A stretch of 64,000 nt of DNA from Rhizobium oryzicola (GCF_030504645.1 NZ_JAUKWQ010000007.1:1-64000), one strand, 5' to 3'; counted from the first letter of the stretch, positions 1 to 9,280 are shown. The notes: generated by a model from the sequence alone, not told the origin. Made by a program: numbers and translations.

Positions 1-45
1 CACCAGCAGAAATATATCCCCTCCCGCGCCACACGGCTTTAGCCA

Positions 46-642
46 TCACCTGGCAAAACCTTCCTTTACCTCCTCAACAACCTCGATTAATCGCCGACCT
101 GCATCCCCCAACGCTCCACTATTGTCTATGGTGATGCAGGCGAGGTTCTCAGGCAGCGCCACGTCTTCGCTCCGCCGAAGCCGTGCACCGATCTCCGCTT
201 CGGTCTCCCGGCCACGGGCGCGTAACCGCGCGGCCAGGACTTCGGGTGTTGCGGTGATATTGATAACTGTGAGCTTGGAGAAGGTTGCAGCAAAGAGCGG
301 AAGCACCGAACGAGAACCATTGGCGATCACAAGATCACCAGCCGCCAGCCAGTCTGTCGCCTCTTTCGGAATACCATAGCGCAACCCATGCGCATGCCAG
401 TGGACGGCAAAACCTCCGCCGAGGAGAATACTCTCGAATTCTGCCTCTGAAACGGCATGGTGATCTTCCCCACCGGCATCGGTGGGGCGTGTAATCGCGC
501 GGCGGACGAAATGTACGTCTGGGCGATTGGCGAAGTGTTCTCGGGCAATGGCGAGCAGGCTGTCCTTGCCGACGCCGCTCGGTCCAACCACGACGACCAT
601 CATGCCTGGCATGTTCTCGATGGCGTTCGACATCAGCGTCAC
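46..642 (-). CDS. phnN: Ribose 1,5-bisphosphate phosphokinase PhnN
   Basis: This cytoplasmic kinase of the C-P lyase pathway phosphorylates ribose 1,5-bisphosphate to PRPP, recycling the ribose carrier. The 198-residue protein has a guanylate-kinase-like fold, with a Walker A loop GPSGVGKDS at residues 20-28, and its length is normal for PhnN. The GTG start overlaps the phnM stop as GTGA, so the two are translationally coupled; an ATG three codons further in is an alternative start. It is the last gene of the leftward phnCDEEMN run. Identification is from the P-loop and operon position; the ligand is inferred from the family. Confidence 0.9.
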   Translation of the reverse strand: MTLMSNAIENMPGMMVVVVGPSGVGKDSLLAIAREHFANRPDVHFVRRAITRPTDAGGEDHHAVSEAEFESILLGGGFAVHWHAHGLRYGIPKEATDWLAAGDLVIANGSRSVLPLFAATFSKLTVINITATPEVLAARLRARGRETEAEIGARLRRSEDVALPENLACITIDNSGALGDAGRRLIEVVEEVKEGFAR

Positions 643-1778
643 GCCACCCGGCGACCTTCACGCCACACGGAGCGGACGACAGGCACGTCTTGATGACGGC
701 GAACGCGCACAAGGTCGGCGCGAAGGCCAACGGCAATGCGACCGCGATCGTCAAGGCCGACTGTCCTTGCCGGTGTTGACGTGACCATGGCCAGCGCCTT
801 CGGGAGTGAGATGGCCTCGAAATCATCTGCCAAAACGAAGGGTGCGTGCAGCAGGCTGAGCGGCACATAATCCGAAGACAGCACGTCGAGAACGCCGCGC
901 TCGGCAAGGTCCCGCGCAGCAATGTTGCCGGAATGGGATTTGCCGCGAACCACATTCGGAGCGCCCATCAGCACGCTCATGCCGGCCGAATGGGAGGCTT
1001 CCGCCGCATGGAGGCTTGTGGGGAATTCTGCGAGCCGGACACCATGGCCCTTTGCCTCCTCGACGTGTTCGAGGGTCGCATCGTCGTGGCTGGCGACTGT
1101 GATGCCTCGTTCAGCGCAAATGGATGCCAGGGTATCCCGATGGATGGAGGAGTACTGTTGTGACAAGGCCAGCCTGCTTTCGACAAACCGCGCAAAGGCC
1201 TCGTCGGTCAGGCCCCGCTTGGTTTTGTAGTACAGCGTATACTGGTCCATGGTCTGGAACTGCCGCTGACCCGGCGAATGGTCCATCAGCGAAACAAGAC
1301 GGACATGCGGGTCTTCGGCGAAATCGGCGAAATGGTCGAGTACGTTATTAGATGCCACTTCGCAGCGCAGGTGCAGCAAATGCTGGGCGCGCAAGCGATC
1401 TTCCCGCTCGGCGAGCTGGATGGCATCCGCCATATCGCGCATTTCACCCTTTTCGAAGCCGCCATCCTCGTCCGATCCCATACGCAGGCAATCGAAAACG
1501 GTTGTGATGCCTGATGTAACGACCTGGGCATCGTGGGCCTGAATGGCGGAAATCTTGTTCCAGCGCACGCCGGGGCGCGGGGAATAGTGCTGCTCCAGAT
1601 GGTCCGTGTGCAGTTCGACAAGGCCCGGAATCAGGTAGTCGCCGCCGAAATCCTCGCCAATTGCGCTTTGCCCTTCGGCAATGTCTGCAATCTTGCCGTC
1701 AGCGATCTTGACGCTGCCATGCATGATCTCGTCGTCGAGGACGATGCGGGCGTTGGAGAGAATGAGTTCGGGCATCAT
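639..1778 (-). CDS. phnM: Alpha-D-ribose 1-methylphosphonate 5-triphosphate diphosphatase PhnM
   Basis: This amidohydrolase removes pyrophosphate from ribose 1-methylphosphonate 5-triphosphate before C-P cleavage. The start chosen gives 379 residues, the usual PhnM length, and begins right before the conserved beta strand PELILSNARI; an in-frame GTG at 1853 would add 25 residues with no family counterpart. The metal-binding segment LHTDHLEQH is near residues 56-64, and later metal-site motifs SHDDATLEHV and SSDYVP are present. The gene lies downstream of the permease genes and is coupled to phnN. No strong Shine-Dalgarno sequence was found for the chosen start, so the N-terminus is the only uncertain part. 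Confidence 0.92.
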   Translation of the reverse strand: MMPELILSNARIVLDDEIMHGSVKIADGKIADIAEGQSAIGEDFGGDYLIPGLVELHTDHLEQHYSPRPGVRWNKISAIQAHDAQVVTSGITTVFDCLRMGSDEDGGFEKGEMRDMADAIQLAEREDRLRAQHLLHLRCEVASNNVLDHFADFAEDPHVRLVSLMDHSPGQRQFQTMDQYTLYYKTKRGLTDEAFARFVESRLALSQQYSSIHRDTLASICAERGITVASHDDATLEHVEEAKGHGVRLAEFPTSLHAAEASHSAGMSVLMGAPNVVRGKSHSGNIAARDLAERGVLDVLSSDYVPLSLLHAPFVLADDFEAISLPKALAMVTSTPARTVGLDDRGRIAVGLRADLVRVRRHQDVPVVRSVWREGRRVA

Positions 1779-1878
1779 GTCAGTGACCATTTCAGAAACT
1801 TGCCTGTCGGCATAAGGGGCGATTCTCTCGCCGGGTGAAAGTCTGCGCATCACGCAAATGATGCGCAGACCGTATTCC

Positions 1879-3219
1879 TTAGCGGCTCCGATCGCCGATC
1901 AGGCGGGACCGGAGCGCGCTGGAGGCCATGTCGAACAGGAAGACGACAACAAGGATCAGCAGCACCATGTAGCAGACATTCGCCCAGTTGGCGTTGGTGC
2001 GCATGGCTTCCCACAGCTTGAGGCCGATCCCACCGGCGCCGACCGCGCCGATGATGGTGGCGCCGCGGACGTTCGATTCCCACTGATAGAGCGTCTGGCC
2101 GACGATGACGGGCATGACCTGCGGCATCACGCCATAGCGATGGGTCAGCACGGTGGAGGCGCCGGTGGACTGAATACCTTCACGCGGCTTGTTGTCGACA
2201 TTCTCCAGGCCTTCCGCATAGAGCTTTCCGAGCGTTCCCCATTCTGTGAGGAAGATTGCACCACTGCCAGCGAGCGGCCCAGGGCCAAAGGCACGGGTGA
2301 GGAAGAGCGCCCAGATCAGCATGTCGACCGAGCGCAGGAAATCGAAGAAGCGCTTTACGACCTGATTGACGAGACTGCTCGAGGTCATGTTGCGGGCGGC
2401 GAGAAAGGCTGTCGGGAAGGCGAACACGGCGCCCAGCAGCGTGCCGAGAAAGGCCATGACGATTGTCTGGAAGAGCTTCACCCAGATATCGCCATGCTGC
2501 CAGGCGGAATTATTCCAGAAATTGTCGAAGGCGAGCGACAGGTTCGACTGGCTCTTGTCGAGACGCTCACCGGATACGATGAGCTGGAGCACTTCGCCGA
2601 ACGGCTTGTCGAAGAAGGGCGAGTGCGTGTCGAAGATGAAATTCGGCCAGCCCAGGAAGCGCTTGCGCACTTTTACCTGGTCGCCGGAAATGCTGACATC
2701 TCCGGAAAAGCCGAGATCGACCGAGATGGTATCCTCATAGGCGGACATCCAGCCGGGCAGGGCGCCGTCCACCTTGGCATTCTCGCCCACCAGCCGCACC
2801 GGGGTCGTCATGCCATAGGCGGTGACATCCACCTGGGTGGGCGCGATGCGGACGGATTTGCTACCGGACACTTCGACCAGAACGCTGCCGTCGCTATTGG
2901 CGCGAACCCAGTCGGGCTTGGGATCATCACCGAGAGGATTGAAGCGGGGATAGCGGGTGGCAATCTTGCCGTCCGAGCCGATGCGGAAGACGGGCTGAAC
3001 GTCGTAGCTGATCCATTGGCGCAGATAAATGCCAAGGCGCTCCCAATGGCCTTCCGCTACCAGCTTCGGCAGATCGAAGAACCAGGCGGAATAGATGCAG
3101 TAGAGAAGAATGCCGCCGAGCACCATCAACCCGCCGAAGCGCTGCTTGAAGGAGCGGTGCAGAAGATGGGCGTGACGGGTTTCCAGATCGCGGAAGGTAT
3201 TTGCGTCGAGAGCGGTCAT
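1879..3219 (-). CDS. phnE: Phosphonate ABC transporter permease, long form (second PhnE)
   Basis: Inner-membrane subunit of the PhnCDE phosphonate importer. At 446 residues it is much longer than its neighbour. One N-terminal membrane segment (about 33-50) is followed by a soluble, probably periplasmic stretch to about residue 205, then a standard permease domain with the coupling-loop region (GASTVLTHRYGVMPQVMPV) near 350-370. Two different PhnE proteins side by side are common in rhizobia and presumably form a heterodimeric pore. It lies 9 bp downstream of the short phnE. Confidence 0.9.
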   Translation of the reverse strand: MTALDANTFRDLETRHAHLLHRSFKQRFGGLMVLGGILLYCIYSAWFFDLPKLVAEGHWERLGIYLRQWISYDVQPVFRIGSDGKIATRYPRFNPLGDDPKPDWVRANSDGSVLVEVSGSKSVRIAPTQVDVTAYGMTTPVRLVGENAKVDGALPGWMSAYEDTISVDLGFSGDVSISGDQVKVRKRFLGWPNFIFDTHSPFFDKPFGEVLQLIVSGERLDKSQSNLSLAFDNFWNNSAWQHGDIWVKLFQTIVMAFLGTLLGAVFAFPTAFLAARNMTSSSLVNQVVKRFFDFLRSVDMLIWALFLTRAFGPGPLAGSGAIFLTEWGTLGKLYAEGLENVDNKPREGIQSTGASTVLTHRYGVMPQVMPVIVGQTLYQWESNVRGATIIGAVGAGGIGLKLWEAMRTNANWANVCYMVLLILVVVFLFDMASSALRSRLIGDRSR

Positions 3220-3228
3220 GGTCGTACC

Positions 3229-4200
3229 TCAATGAACCGGAACGAAGGCGGCTTCGCCGACCAGACGGCGGCGCATTGCCGCCGACACCTGGTCGACGAC
3301 CACGATCGTCACAAACAGCAGCAGCACCAGCGCCATGGTCTTGGCGCCGAATCCGCGAGAAATGGAGAGCTTCAAGGCCTCGCCGATGCCGCCGCCGCCG
3401 ACCGCGCCGATAATGGTGGAGGCACGCACGTTGATCTCCAGACGCAGCAATGCATAGGAGGTGAAATTCGGCAACACTTGCGGCAGCGCTCCAAAGCGCA
3501 CGCGCTCCAGCCAGTTGCCACCGACGGCCGTCATGCCTTCATCCGGCTTCATGTCGATGTTCTCGATCACCTCGAAGAACAATTTTCCGACCGCTCCTAT
3601 CGTATGAAGCGTAATCGCAATGATCGCAGCCGCCGGACCGATGGAGAGGACTGCGGAAAACAGGCCGGCAATGACGATCTCCGGAAAGGCACGCAGGAAC
3701 TCCATCAGCCGCTTCACCAGGATGCGCAGTGGATTGGAAGGCGCCAGGTTGCGCGCTGCCAGGAAACTGAGCGGCACCGCAATGACAAAGCCGACCAACG
3801 TTGAGATCAGCGCGATGTTGATGGTGACAATCATCAACTCGATGTAGTTCGGGATATAGAGTCCGCCCCAGAGCGGCACGCGACCTACGGTGAAATTATA
3901 TTCCTCGCCGCCGCGATCATTGGGGCTCGGCAATCCCAGCAGTGCCCGCCAGACATCGTTCCAATCCTTCGGGATCAGCCAGCTCATGAAGTCGAACAGA
4001 TGCGGCAGGCGATCGAAGAAGTGGCCGGCATTGCTCTCATCTGCAAAGCGGACGGAAGCGACGAAGGCGGCAAACAGGATGGCAAGGCCAAGGATGGTGT
4101 AGAAGCGGCGGCGAGCGGCCAGCTTCTCCCAAGCGTCAACGATTGCGACAGTGGCCGGAGCCACGTCCGAGGCGGTTTCCGGTTTGCTCTGGAAGGTCAT
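3229..4200 (-). CDS. phnE: Phosphonate ABC transporter permease, short form (first PhnE)
   Basis: Inner-membrane permease of the phosphonate importer, 323 residues. It has an N-terminal membrane helix (about 37-52), a short periplasmic loop and a BPD_transp_1-type domain from about residue 125. The cytoplasmic coupling region (GGNWLERVRFGALPQVLPN) is near 227-245, and the glycine-rich helix AVGGGGIGEALKLS follows. It sits between phnD and the long phnE. A strong stem-loop lies between it and phnD, which would lower permease expression relative to the binding protein. Confidence 0.92.
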   Translation of the reverse strand: MTFQSKPETASDVAPATVAIVDAWEKLAARRRFYTILGLAILFAAFVASVRFADESNAGHFFDRLPHLFDFMSWLIPKDWNDVWRALLGLPSPNDRGGEEYNFTVGRVPLWGGLYIPNYIELMIVTINIALISTLVGFVIAVPLSFLAARNLAPSNPLRILVKRLMEFLRAFPEIVIAGLFSAVLSIGPAAAIIAITLHTIGAVGKLFFEVIENIDMKPDEGMTAVGGNWLERVRFGALPQVLPNFTSYALLRLEINVRASTIIGAVGGGGIGEALKLSISRGFGAKTMALVLLLFVTIVVVDQVSAAMRRRLVGEAAFVPVH

Positions 4201-4285
4201 CTTCTCGTCCAGTCAGATAGGCGGCAATCGGCGCGTATTCTCGGTGTTTTCCGCGCGTCAGAATTACCGGATCATGCAACGGAAA

Positions 4286-4308
4286 GGGGCGATCACACCG
4301 ATCGCCCC
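4286..4308 (-). terminator. Stem-loop between phnD and phnE (attenuator or mRNA-stabilising hairpin)
   Basis: A perfect 9-bp inverted repeat GGGGCGATC / GATCGCCCC with a 5-base loop lies 23 bases downstream of the phnD stop on the transcribed strand, followed by a short TTT. The U-tract is too weak for a full terminator. This position, after a periplasmic binding protein gene, is typical of hairpins that stabilise or partly terminate upstream mRNA. Confidence 0.6.
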
Positions 4309-4331
4309 GATCTTGATTTCAAGCTGAAAAA

Positions 4332-5237
4332 TCAGCCGCCGATCGCCTTCTTGCGAACGTCGATGATGGCCTGGTAAAACTCGTGCTTGACCGGAACGTA
4401 ACCGGTGTAGTCGCCGCCTTCGATGGCCGCGAAGCACTTGGCATCGGTCTTCGGCAGCTTCATGAAGAAGTCGGTGATCTTCGTCTGCCACTCATTGCCG
4501 AGCGCTGTGCGAACGACGAGCGGGCCGTTCGGGATCAGCGGCGAACGCCAGACTTCAACCAGCTTGTTCGGGTCAACGGTGCCCTTGGCAACGACCTTGT
4601 GGAAGGTGCCGGACGTGAAGCCATCCTTGAAATCGCCGATACCGGAGGAGTCATCAACGGCAATGTCGACCTTGCCGTCATAGGCGGCGAGCAGGTTGTT
4701 CTCGTGACCGCCGTTGAACTGCGTCTTCGCGAAGTACTGGTCGTTCGGCATGCCCGTCGTCTTCGGGATCTGCGTCAGCGGGACGAGGTAGCCGGAGGTG
4801 GAGTCCGGATCGGCGTAGCCGAGCGTCTTGCCCTTGGCGTCGGCGATCGACTTGATGCCGGAATCCTTGCGGGCGAGACCGATCGAGTAGTAACCGGTCG
4901 AGCCGTCCTTCTGCTGCGTGGTCAGGATCGGCGTCACAGCCTTAGGATCCTTGATATAGGTGCCGGCATAGCCTGCAGCACCGAGTTCCGCGAAATCGAG
5001 CGTGCCGCCGAGGAGACCCTGAATGACGCCGTCATAGTCGGCAGCCGGGAACAGCGAAACCTTCTCGAAGCCGAATTCCTTTTTCAGGTTGTCGGCAAGG
5101 CATGCGTAGTTGCGCAGGCGGTCGGCTTCGTTTTCGCCGCCGAGGATACCGATGCGGAATTCCTTCATATCGGCAGCAGAGGCGATGTTGGACAGCGACA
5201 TGACAGCCGCCGTGGCAAGCAAGATCTTCTTCAGCAT
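4332..5237 (-). CDS. phnD: Phosphonate ABC transporter substrate-binding protein PhnD
   Basis: Periplasmic phosphonate-binding protein of 301 residues. A Sec signal peptide is clear: a KK-containing N-terminus, a hydrophobic core, and a likely cut after ASA near residue 21. The mature part shows the PhnD/SsuA/transferrin-like pattern, with FRIGILGGENEADRL at the start and the ligand-loop segment DPDSTSGYLVP near residue 143. AGGAG lies 6 bases before the ATG, supporting the start. It follows phnC after an 86-bp gap that contains a small hairpin. Confidence 0.95.
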   Translation of the reverse strand: MLKKILLATAAVMSLSNIASAADMKEFRIGILGGENEADRLRNYACLADNLKKEFGFEKVSLFPAADYDGVIQGLLGGTLDFAELGAAGYAGTYIKDPKAVTPILTTQQKDGSTGYYSIGLARKDSGIKSIADAKGKTLGYADPDSTSGYLVPLTQIPKTTGMPNDQYFAKTQFNGGHENNLLAAYDGKVDIAVDDSSGIGDFKDGFTSGTFHKVVAKGTVDPNKLVEVWRSPLIPNGPLVVRTALGNEWQTKITDFFMKLPKTDAKCFAAIEGGDYTGYVPVKHEFYQAIIDVRKKAIGG

Positions 5238-5253
5238 GTGGGTCTCCTGGGTT

Positions 5254-5270
5254 TTCCGGATCGTCCGGAA
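5254..5270 (-). repeat. Short hairpin in the phnC-phnD gap
   Basis: A perfect inverted repeat TTCCGGA / TCCGGAA with a 3-base loop lies 17 bases upstream of the phnD start. It sits just 5' of the Shine-Dalgarno sequence, so it could influence phnD translation or mark an RNA processing site. No function can be assigned from sequence alone. Confidence 0.4.
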
Positions 5271-5323
5271 GGTGCCTTGGGGTGTTTCGCCTTTTGATGG
5301 GCGATCTCGTTGGCGCCGCGCGA

Positions 5324-6175
5324 TCAGACAGTGGCAAGCGATCGGACGCCTGAAGATGGGTGGATGCCAGTATGTTCAGCCGTGGGCTGAGGCACTGTGA
5401 TGCTGGTCGAGGTCATCCCTTCATCGAAGGTTGATGCATCGCCGACACCGTAAATCTGATGGACCGCGTCCGCCGTCAGTTCATCCGGCGTGCCGTCGAA
5501 GACGACGCGGCCCTGCGACATGCCAATAATACGTTCGCAATAGGTGCGGGCCGTATCCAGCGTGTGCAGGTTGGTCAGAACCGTGATGCCTTCGTTGCGG
5601 TTGATGTCGCGCAGCGAGTCCATCACGATCTTTGCGTTCAGAGGATCGAGCGAGGCGATCGGCTCATCCGCCAGCAGCATCTTCGGGCGCTGCATGAGTG
5701 CGCGGGCGATGGCGACGCGCTGTTGCTGGCCGCCGGATAATGTGCCAGCAGGCTGCAACGCCGTTTGCTCGATGCCGAGACGCTCGAGGGCGGCGATGGC
5801 GAGCAGTCGCTCTTCACGGGTGAATAGGTTGAGGATGCTTGCCAGCGTCGAGCGATGGTCGAGACGGCCCAGCAGAACATTGGTCATCACATCAAGGCGC
5901 GGCACGAGGTTGAACTGCTGGAAGATCATCGCGCAATCGCGCCGCCAATGGCGCAGTGCGCTGCCACGCAGCGAGGAGACTTCGACATCGCCGAAATGAA
6001 TGCTGCCGGAGGTCGGGTCCGCGAGACGATTGATCATGCGCAGAAGGGTGGATTTGCCCGCGCCGGAACGACCGATAACGCCCACCATCTGCCCCGGCGC
6101 GATATCGACCGTTACTGCATCCACTGCCGTCTTCTTGCCGAACTGCCGGGTGAGGTCTTGTAGTTTGAGGCGCAT
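5324..6175 (-). CDS. phnC: Phosphonate ABC transporter ATP-binding protein PhnC
   Basis: ATPase that drives the PhnCDE importer at the cytoplasmic face. The 283-residue protein has Walker [10 protein letters not shown] at 35-43, the ABC signature [15 protein letters not shown] near 145-159, and Walker [13 protein letters not shown] just after. It carries an extra C-terminal tail of about 35 residues beyond the minimal domain. It is the first gene of the phnCDEEMN run and follows a 121-bp gap from the acyltransferase gene that holds a candidate promoter. Confidence 0.94.
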   Translation of the reverse strand: MRLKLQDLTRQFGKKTAVDAVTVDIAPGQMVGVIGRSGAGKSTLLRMINRLADPTSGSIHFGDVEVSSLRGSALRHWRRDCAMIFQQFNLVPRLDVMTNVLLGRLDHRSTLASILNLFTREERLLAIAALERLGIEQTALQPAGTLSGGQQQRVAIARALMQRPKMLLADEPIASLDPLNAKIVMDSLRDINRNEGITVLTNLHTLDTARTYCERIIGMSQGRVVFDGTPDELTADAVHQIYGVGDASTFDEGMTSTSITVPQPTAEHTGIHPSSGVRSLATV

Positions 6176-6228
6176 CGCGGTCCCTCCGCTGTTATTGTCT
6201 TGCCGTCCAATCGACCTGCTACACAGCG

Positions 6229-6280
6229 TTTATAAAACGTGGATGTAAGATTTGTTTAAGAATTGTGAAACGTTATAACG
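6229..6280 (-). promoter_or_regulatory. Candidate phnC promoter with AT-rich 11-bp repeats and a palindrome
   Basis: Upstream of phnC the transcribed strand shows TTTCAC, TTAAAC and TTACAT spaced 11 bases apart (6241-6272), a spacing like that of PhoB half-sites but with poor consensus match. A TATAAA hexamer follows at 6229-6234. A perfect 10-bp palindrome CGTTATAACG lies at 6271-6280. Taken together this suggests a separate phosphate-responsive promoter for phnCDEEMN, but the assignment is weak. Confidence 0.35.
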
Positions 6281-6296
6281 TCATGTTTTACATTGC

Positions 6297-6914
6297 TTAT
6301 TTCTCATATTTGGACAGAAACATTTCGGCATCGAGCGTGCGGAAATCTTCCAGTGCTGCAAACAGCCGGTCGTGATCCCAATCCCACCAGCAAAGCTTCT
6401 GCATGCGCTCAGCAACAGTCGATGGGAAGCGCTCGCGAATGAATTTTGCGGGTACGCCGCCGACGATGGTGTAGGGTGCCACATCCTTGGAAACCACGGC
6501 GCCTGCCCCGATGACGGCTCCATCTCCCACGCTGACGCCGGGCAGGATAGTGGCGCCATGGCCGATCCAGACATCGTGGCCGATGGTGACGCGATTGTCG
6601 CGCCGCCATTCGAAGAAGTCGTGATCGTTCTCGGCGCCTTCGAAGTAATCGGCGGCGCGATAGGTGAAGTGGTGCAGCGTCGCCCGCCAGGTGGGGTGGT
6701 TGGTGGCGTTGATGCGAACGGCCGCCGCGATATTGGCAAATTTGCCGATGGTGGCGCACCAGACGGCGCCATCTTGCATGATGTAGGAGTAGTCGCCCAT
6801 CTCCACCTCATCCAGGCGGCAGCGTTCGGAGACTTCCGTGTAGATGCCGAGCCTGCTGTTGGCTACGCGTGCGCTTTCGTGGATGTAGGGCGTGAGGCCA
6901 AGCTTGCGGCTCAT
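6297..6914 (-). CDS. Hexapeptide-repeat (left-handed beta-helix) acyltransferase of the phn cluster
   Basis: Putative acyl-CoA-dependent acyltransferase, 205 residues, of the type annotated as phosphonate metabolism transferase in alphaproteobacteria. Left-handed beta-helix repeats run from about residue 20 to 160, with the xenobiotic-acyltransferase loop region (VTIGHDVWIGHGATILPGV) near 109-127 supplying the likely catalytic histidine. Its start overlaps the phnL stop, placing it in the phnG-L operon. It may do the job of PhnO (acetylation of aminophosphonates), which is otherwise absent here. That role is inference; the fold is clear. Confidence 0.8.
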   Translation of the reverse strand: MSRKLGLTPYIHESARVANSRLGIYTEVSERCRLDEVEMGDYSYIMQDGAVWCATIGKFANIAAAVRINATNHPTWRATLHHFTYRAADYFEGAENDHDFFEWRRDNRVTIGHDVWIGHGATILPGVSVGDGAVIGAGAVVSKDVAPYTIVGGVPAKFIRERFPSTVAERMQKLCWWDWDHDRLFAALEDFRTLDAEMFLSKYEK

Positions 6915-7618
6915 GCGGCCACCCCGCGCGGCGAGAACTGGCGGACATCGAGAATGCGATCGGCAACCGCTTCACGCACTTCCTCGTCGTGGAAGATGCC
7001 GAGCAGGCCGACACCCTTTTCCTTCTTAGCGCCGATCATCTCCACCACCACGGCGCGGTTGGCGGCATCGAGCGAGGCGGTCGGCTCATCCAGCAGAAGC
7101 ACTGTATGATCCGTGATGAAGCCACGGGCGATGTTGACGCGCTGTTGCTCGCCACCAGAGAAAGTGGCGGGCGGCAACTGCCAGAGATCCTTTGGCAGGT
7201 TGAGGCGCGCCAGAAGGTCGGACGCCCGTTCATGGGCTTCTTCTGTCGAGACACCACGCGAGATCAGCGGTTCTGCAACCACGTCCAGCGTCGCGACACG
7301 GGGAACAGTACGTAAGAATTGACTGACGTAACCCAGCGTGCGGCGGCGCACTTCCAGCACGAGACGTGGATGGGAGCTCGCGATATCCACCATGCGGCCG
7401 TCGTGGTCGAGCAGGATCTGTCCGGTGTCGACGCCGTAATTGCCGTAGAGCATTTTGAGGATCGAGCTCTTGCCGATGCCGGACGGCCCGCCCAGCACCA
7501 CGCATTCGCCGCTGGCGACGGAGAAGGAGACGTTGGAGACAACAGGCAGCACGAGGCTGCCGCGCAGATGCATGATGAAGCTCTTGGAAACTTCGGAGAC
7601 GATGAGTGGGGTGGCCAT
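6911..7618 (-). CDS. phnL: C-P lyase system ATP-binding protein PhnL
   Basis: ABC-type ATPase subunit that works with PhnG, H and I in the nucleosidase-like step attaching phosphonate to ribose triphosphate. The 235-residue protein has Walker A GPSGIGKSS at 39-47, the signature FSGGEQQRVNIARG near 149-162, and Walker B LLLDEPTASLD. There is no membrane partner, as expected for PhnL. It lies 7 bp after phnK and overlaps the acyltransferase gene by 4 bp. Confidence 0.93.
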   Translation of the reverse strand: MATPLIVSEVSKSFIMHLRGSLVLPVVSNVSFSVASGECVVLGGPSGIGKSSILKMLYGNYGVDTGQILLDHDGRMVDIASSHPRLVLEVRRRTLGYVSQFLRTVPRVATLDVVAEPLISRGVSTEEAHERASDLLARLNLPKDLWQLPPATFSGGEQQRVNIARGFITDHTVLLLDEPTASLDAANRAVVVEMIGAKKEKGVGLLGIFHDEEVREAVADRILDVRQFSPRGVAA

Positions 7619-7625
7619 GGGTGCC

Positions 7626-8402
7626 TCAGACCTGAAGTATCGAGGAAACGAGCAACTGCGTGTAGCGCTCGCGGGGGTCGTCCAGCACGCGGTCGGTCAG
7701 ACCCTGCTCGATGACATGGCCATCCTTCATCACCATCATGCGGTGAGAGAGAAGGCGTGCGACGGCGAGGTCATGGGTGACGACAATGGCGGCAAGGCCG
7801 AGGTCGTTCACCAGTCCGCGCAGGAGGTCGAGCAGGCGGGCCTGCACGGACACATCGAGGCCGCCGGTCGGCTCGTCCATGAAGACGAGACGGGGAGACG
7901 TAACCAGATTGCGGGCAATCTGCAGGCGTTGGCGCATGCCGCCCGAAAAGGACCGTGGCTGGTCGTCGATACGGTCTTCTGCAATTTCGACGCGGCTCAG
8001 CCAGTCTGCCGCCGTCTGACGGATGCGGCCATAATTCCGATCCCCGACCGCCATCAACCGCTCGCCGACATTGGCGCCGGCAGACACCGACATGCGCAGG
8101 CCATCCGCCGGGTTCTGATGGACAAAACCCCAGTCGGTGCGCATCAGGAAACGGCGTTCCGCCTCGTTCATGTGGTAGAGATCGCGGTAGGTCTCGTCGC
8201 GCATGCGATAGGTGACGCTGCCCGTAGACGGAAGCAGCCGCGTTGAGAGGCAGTTCAGCAGTGTCGTCTTGCCGGAACCGGACTCGCCGACGATGGCCAG
8301 CACTTCGCCCGGCCAGAGTTCGAAGCTGACATCCTTGCAGCCGATGCGGCTGCCGTAGAATTTCGAGAGGTTGTTGACCTTCAGAAGCGGTAGATCGCTC
8401 AT
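7626..8402 (-). CDS. phnK: C-P lyase system ATP-binding protein PhnK
   Basis: ABC-type ATPase that binds the PhnGHIJ core complex at PhnJ. The 258-residue protein has Walker A GESGSGKTT at 39-47, the signature FSGGMRQRLQIARNL near 153-167, and Walker B VFMDEPTGGLD. It resembles oligopeptide-transporter ATPases, as PhnK proteins do. Its start overlaps the phnJ stop by 4 bp, consistent with coupled synthesis of the complex. Confidence 0.93.
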   Translation of the reverse strand: MSDLPLLKVNNLSKFYGSRIGCKDVSFELWPGEVLAIVGESGSGKTTLLNCLSTRLLPSTGSVTYRMRDETYRDLYHMNEAERRFLMRTDWGFVHQNPADGLRMSVSAGANVGERLMAVGDRNYGRIRQTAADWLSRVEIAEDRIDDQPRSFSGGMRQRLQIARNLVTSPRLVFMDEPTGGLDVSVQARLLDLLRGLVNDLGLAAIVVTHDLAVARLLSHRMMVMKDGHVIEQGLTDRVLDDPRERYTQLLVSSILQV

Positions 8403-9280
8403 TCCGCAGCCTCCTGACTGGGCGCCAGCATCTCGCCGGTATGGCCTTCGGCGCGGCGGGTTTCGCAGAAATCGGTGTCGGAGCAGACGAACATGCGCTT
8501 GCCGCCGTCATCGAGAACGATCTCGTCCAAGTAGACGTGGTTTGCACCGCACAGCGCGCAGGGCTTGTCGAAGGTCTGGATCTCGAAGGGATGATCCTCG
8601 AAGTCCAGGCTCACCACATCAGTATGCGGGGGAACGGCATAGATGCGCTTTTCGCGACCGGCGCCGAACAGCTGCAGCGCTTCCGAGCGATGCATTTTGG
8701 GATTGTCGAATTTCGGGGTGGGAGAGGGGTCCATCACGTAGCGGCCATGCACCTTCACCGGATAGGCATAGGTCGTGGCGATGCGGCCGTGGCGGGCGAT
8801 GTCTTCGTAGAGCTTCACATGCATGAGACCGTATTCTTCCAGCGCATGCATCTTGCGCGTTTCGGTCTCGCGCGGCTCCAGGAAACGCAGCGGCTCCGGG
8901 ATCGGTACCTGATAGACCAGCACCTGACCTTCTTTCAGCGTTTCCTCGGGGATGCGATGGCGGGTCTGGATGATGGTGGCTTCGCCGGTATGGGTGGTGA
9001 CCGCGACCTCCGCCACCTTCTGGAAGAAGGCACGGATGGAAACGGCATTGGTCGTGTCATCAGCCCCCTGGTCGATGACCTTCAGCACATCGTCCGGGCC
9101 GATGATCGAGGCCGTGACCTGCACGCCACCGGTGCCCCAGCCATAGGGCATCGGCATTTCGCGGCTGGCGAAGGGCACCTGATAGCCGGGGATGGCGATC
9201 GCCTTCAGGATGGCGCGGCGGATCATGCGCTTGGTCTGTTCGTCCAGATAGGCGAAGTTATAGGCGGCAAGCTCGCTCAT
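8399..9280 (-). CDS. phnJ: Carbon-phosphorus lyase core protein PhnJ (radical SAM)
   Basis: Catalytic subunit that cleaves the C-P bond of ribose 1-phosphonate 5-phosphate by a radical SAM reaction, giving a 1,2-cyclic phosphate and an alkane. The 293-residue protein carries the conserved cysteines in PCALCG near residue 240 and in FVCSDTDFC about 20 residues later, which bind the 4Fe-4S cluster and form the active-site thiol. Length and cysteine spacing fit the family. It overlaps both phnI and phnK by 4 bp. Confidence 0.97.
   Translation of the reverse strand: MSELAAYNFAYLDEQTKRMIRRAILKAIAIPGYQVPFASREMPMPYGWGTGGVQVTASIIGPDDVLKVIDQGADDTTNAVSIRAFFQKVAEVAVTTHTGEATIIQTRHRIPEETLKEGQVLVYQVPIPEPLRFLEPRETETRKMHALEEYGLMHVKLYEDIARHGRIATTYAYPVKVHGRYVMDPSPTPKFDNPKMHRSEALQLFGAGREKRIYAVPPHTDVVSLDFEDHPFEIQTFDKPCALCGANHVYLDEIVLDDGGKRMFVCSDTDFCETRRAEGHTGEMLAPSQEAAE

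Noticed and set aside
1..46. Possible start of another leftward gene overlapping the phnN stop (TGATG)
   Set aside because: Only 15 codons are inside the window and they match no family I know; the overlap could be chance.
1858..3804. 648-codon open frame antisense to both phnE genes
   Set aside because: It spans two clear permease genes on the opposite strand and has no membrane segments or recognisable family pattern.
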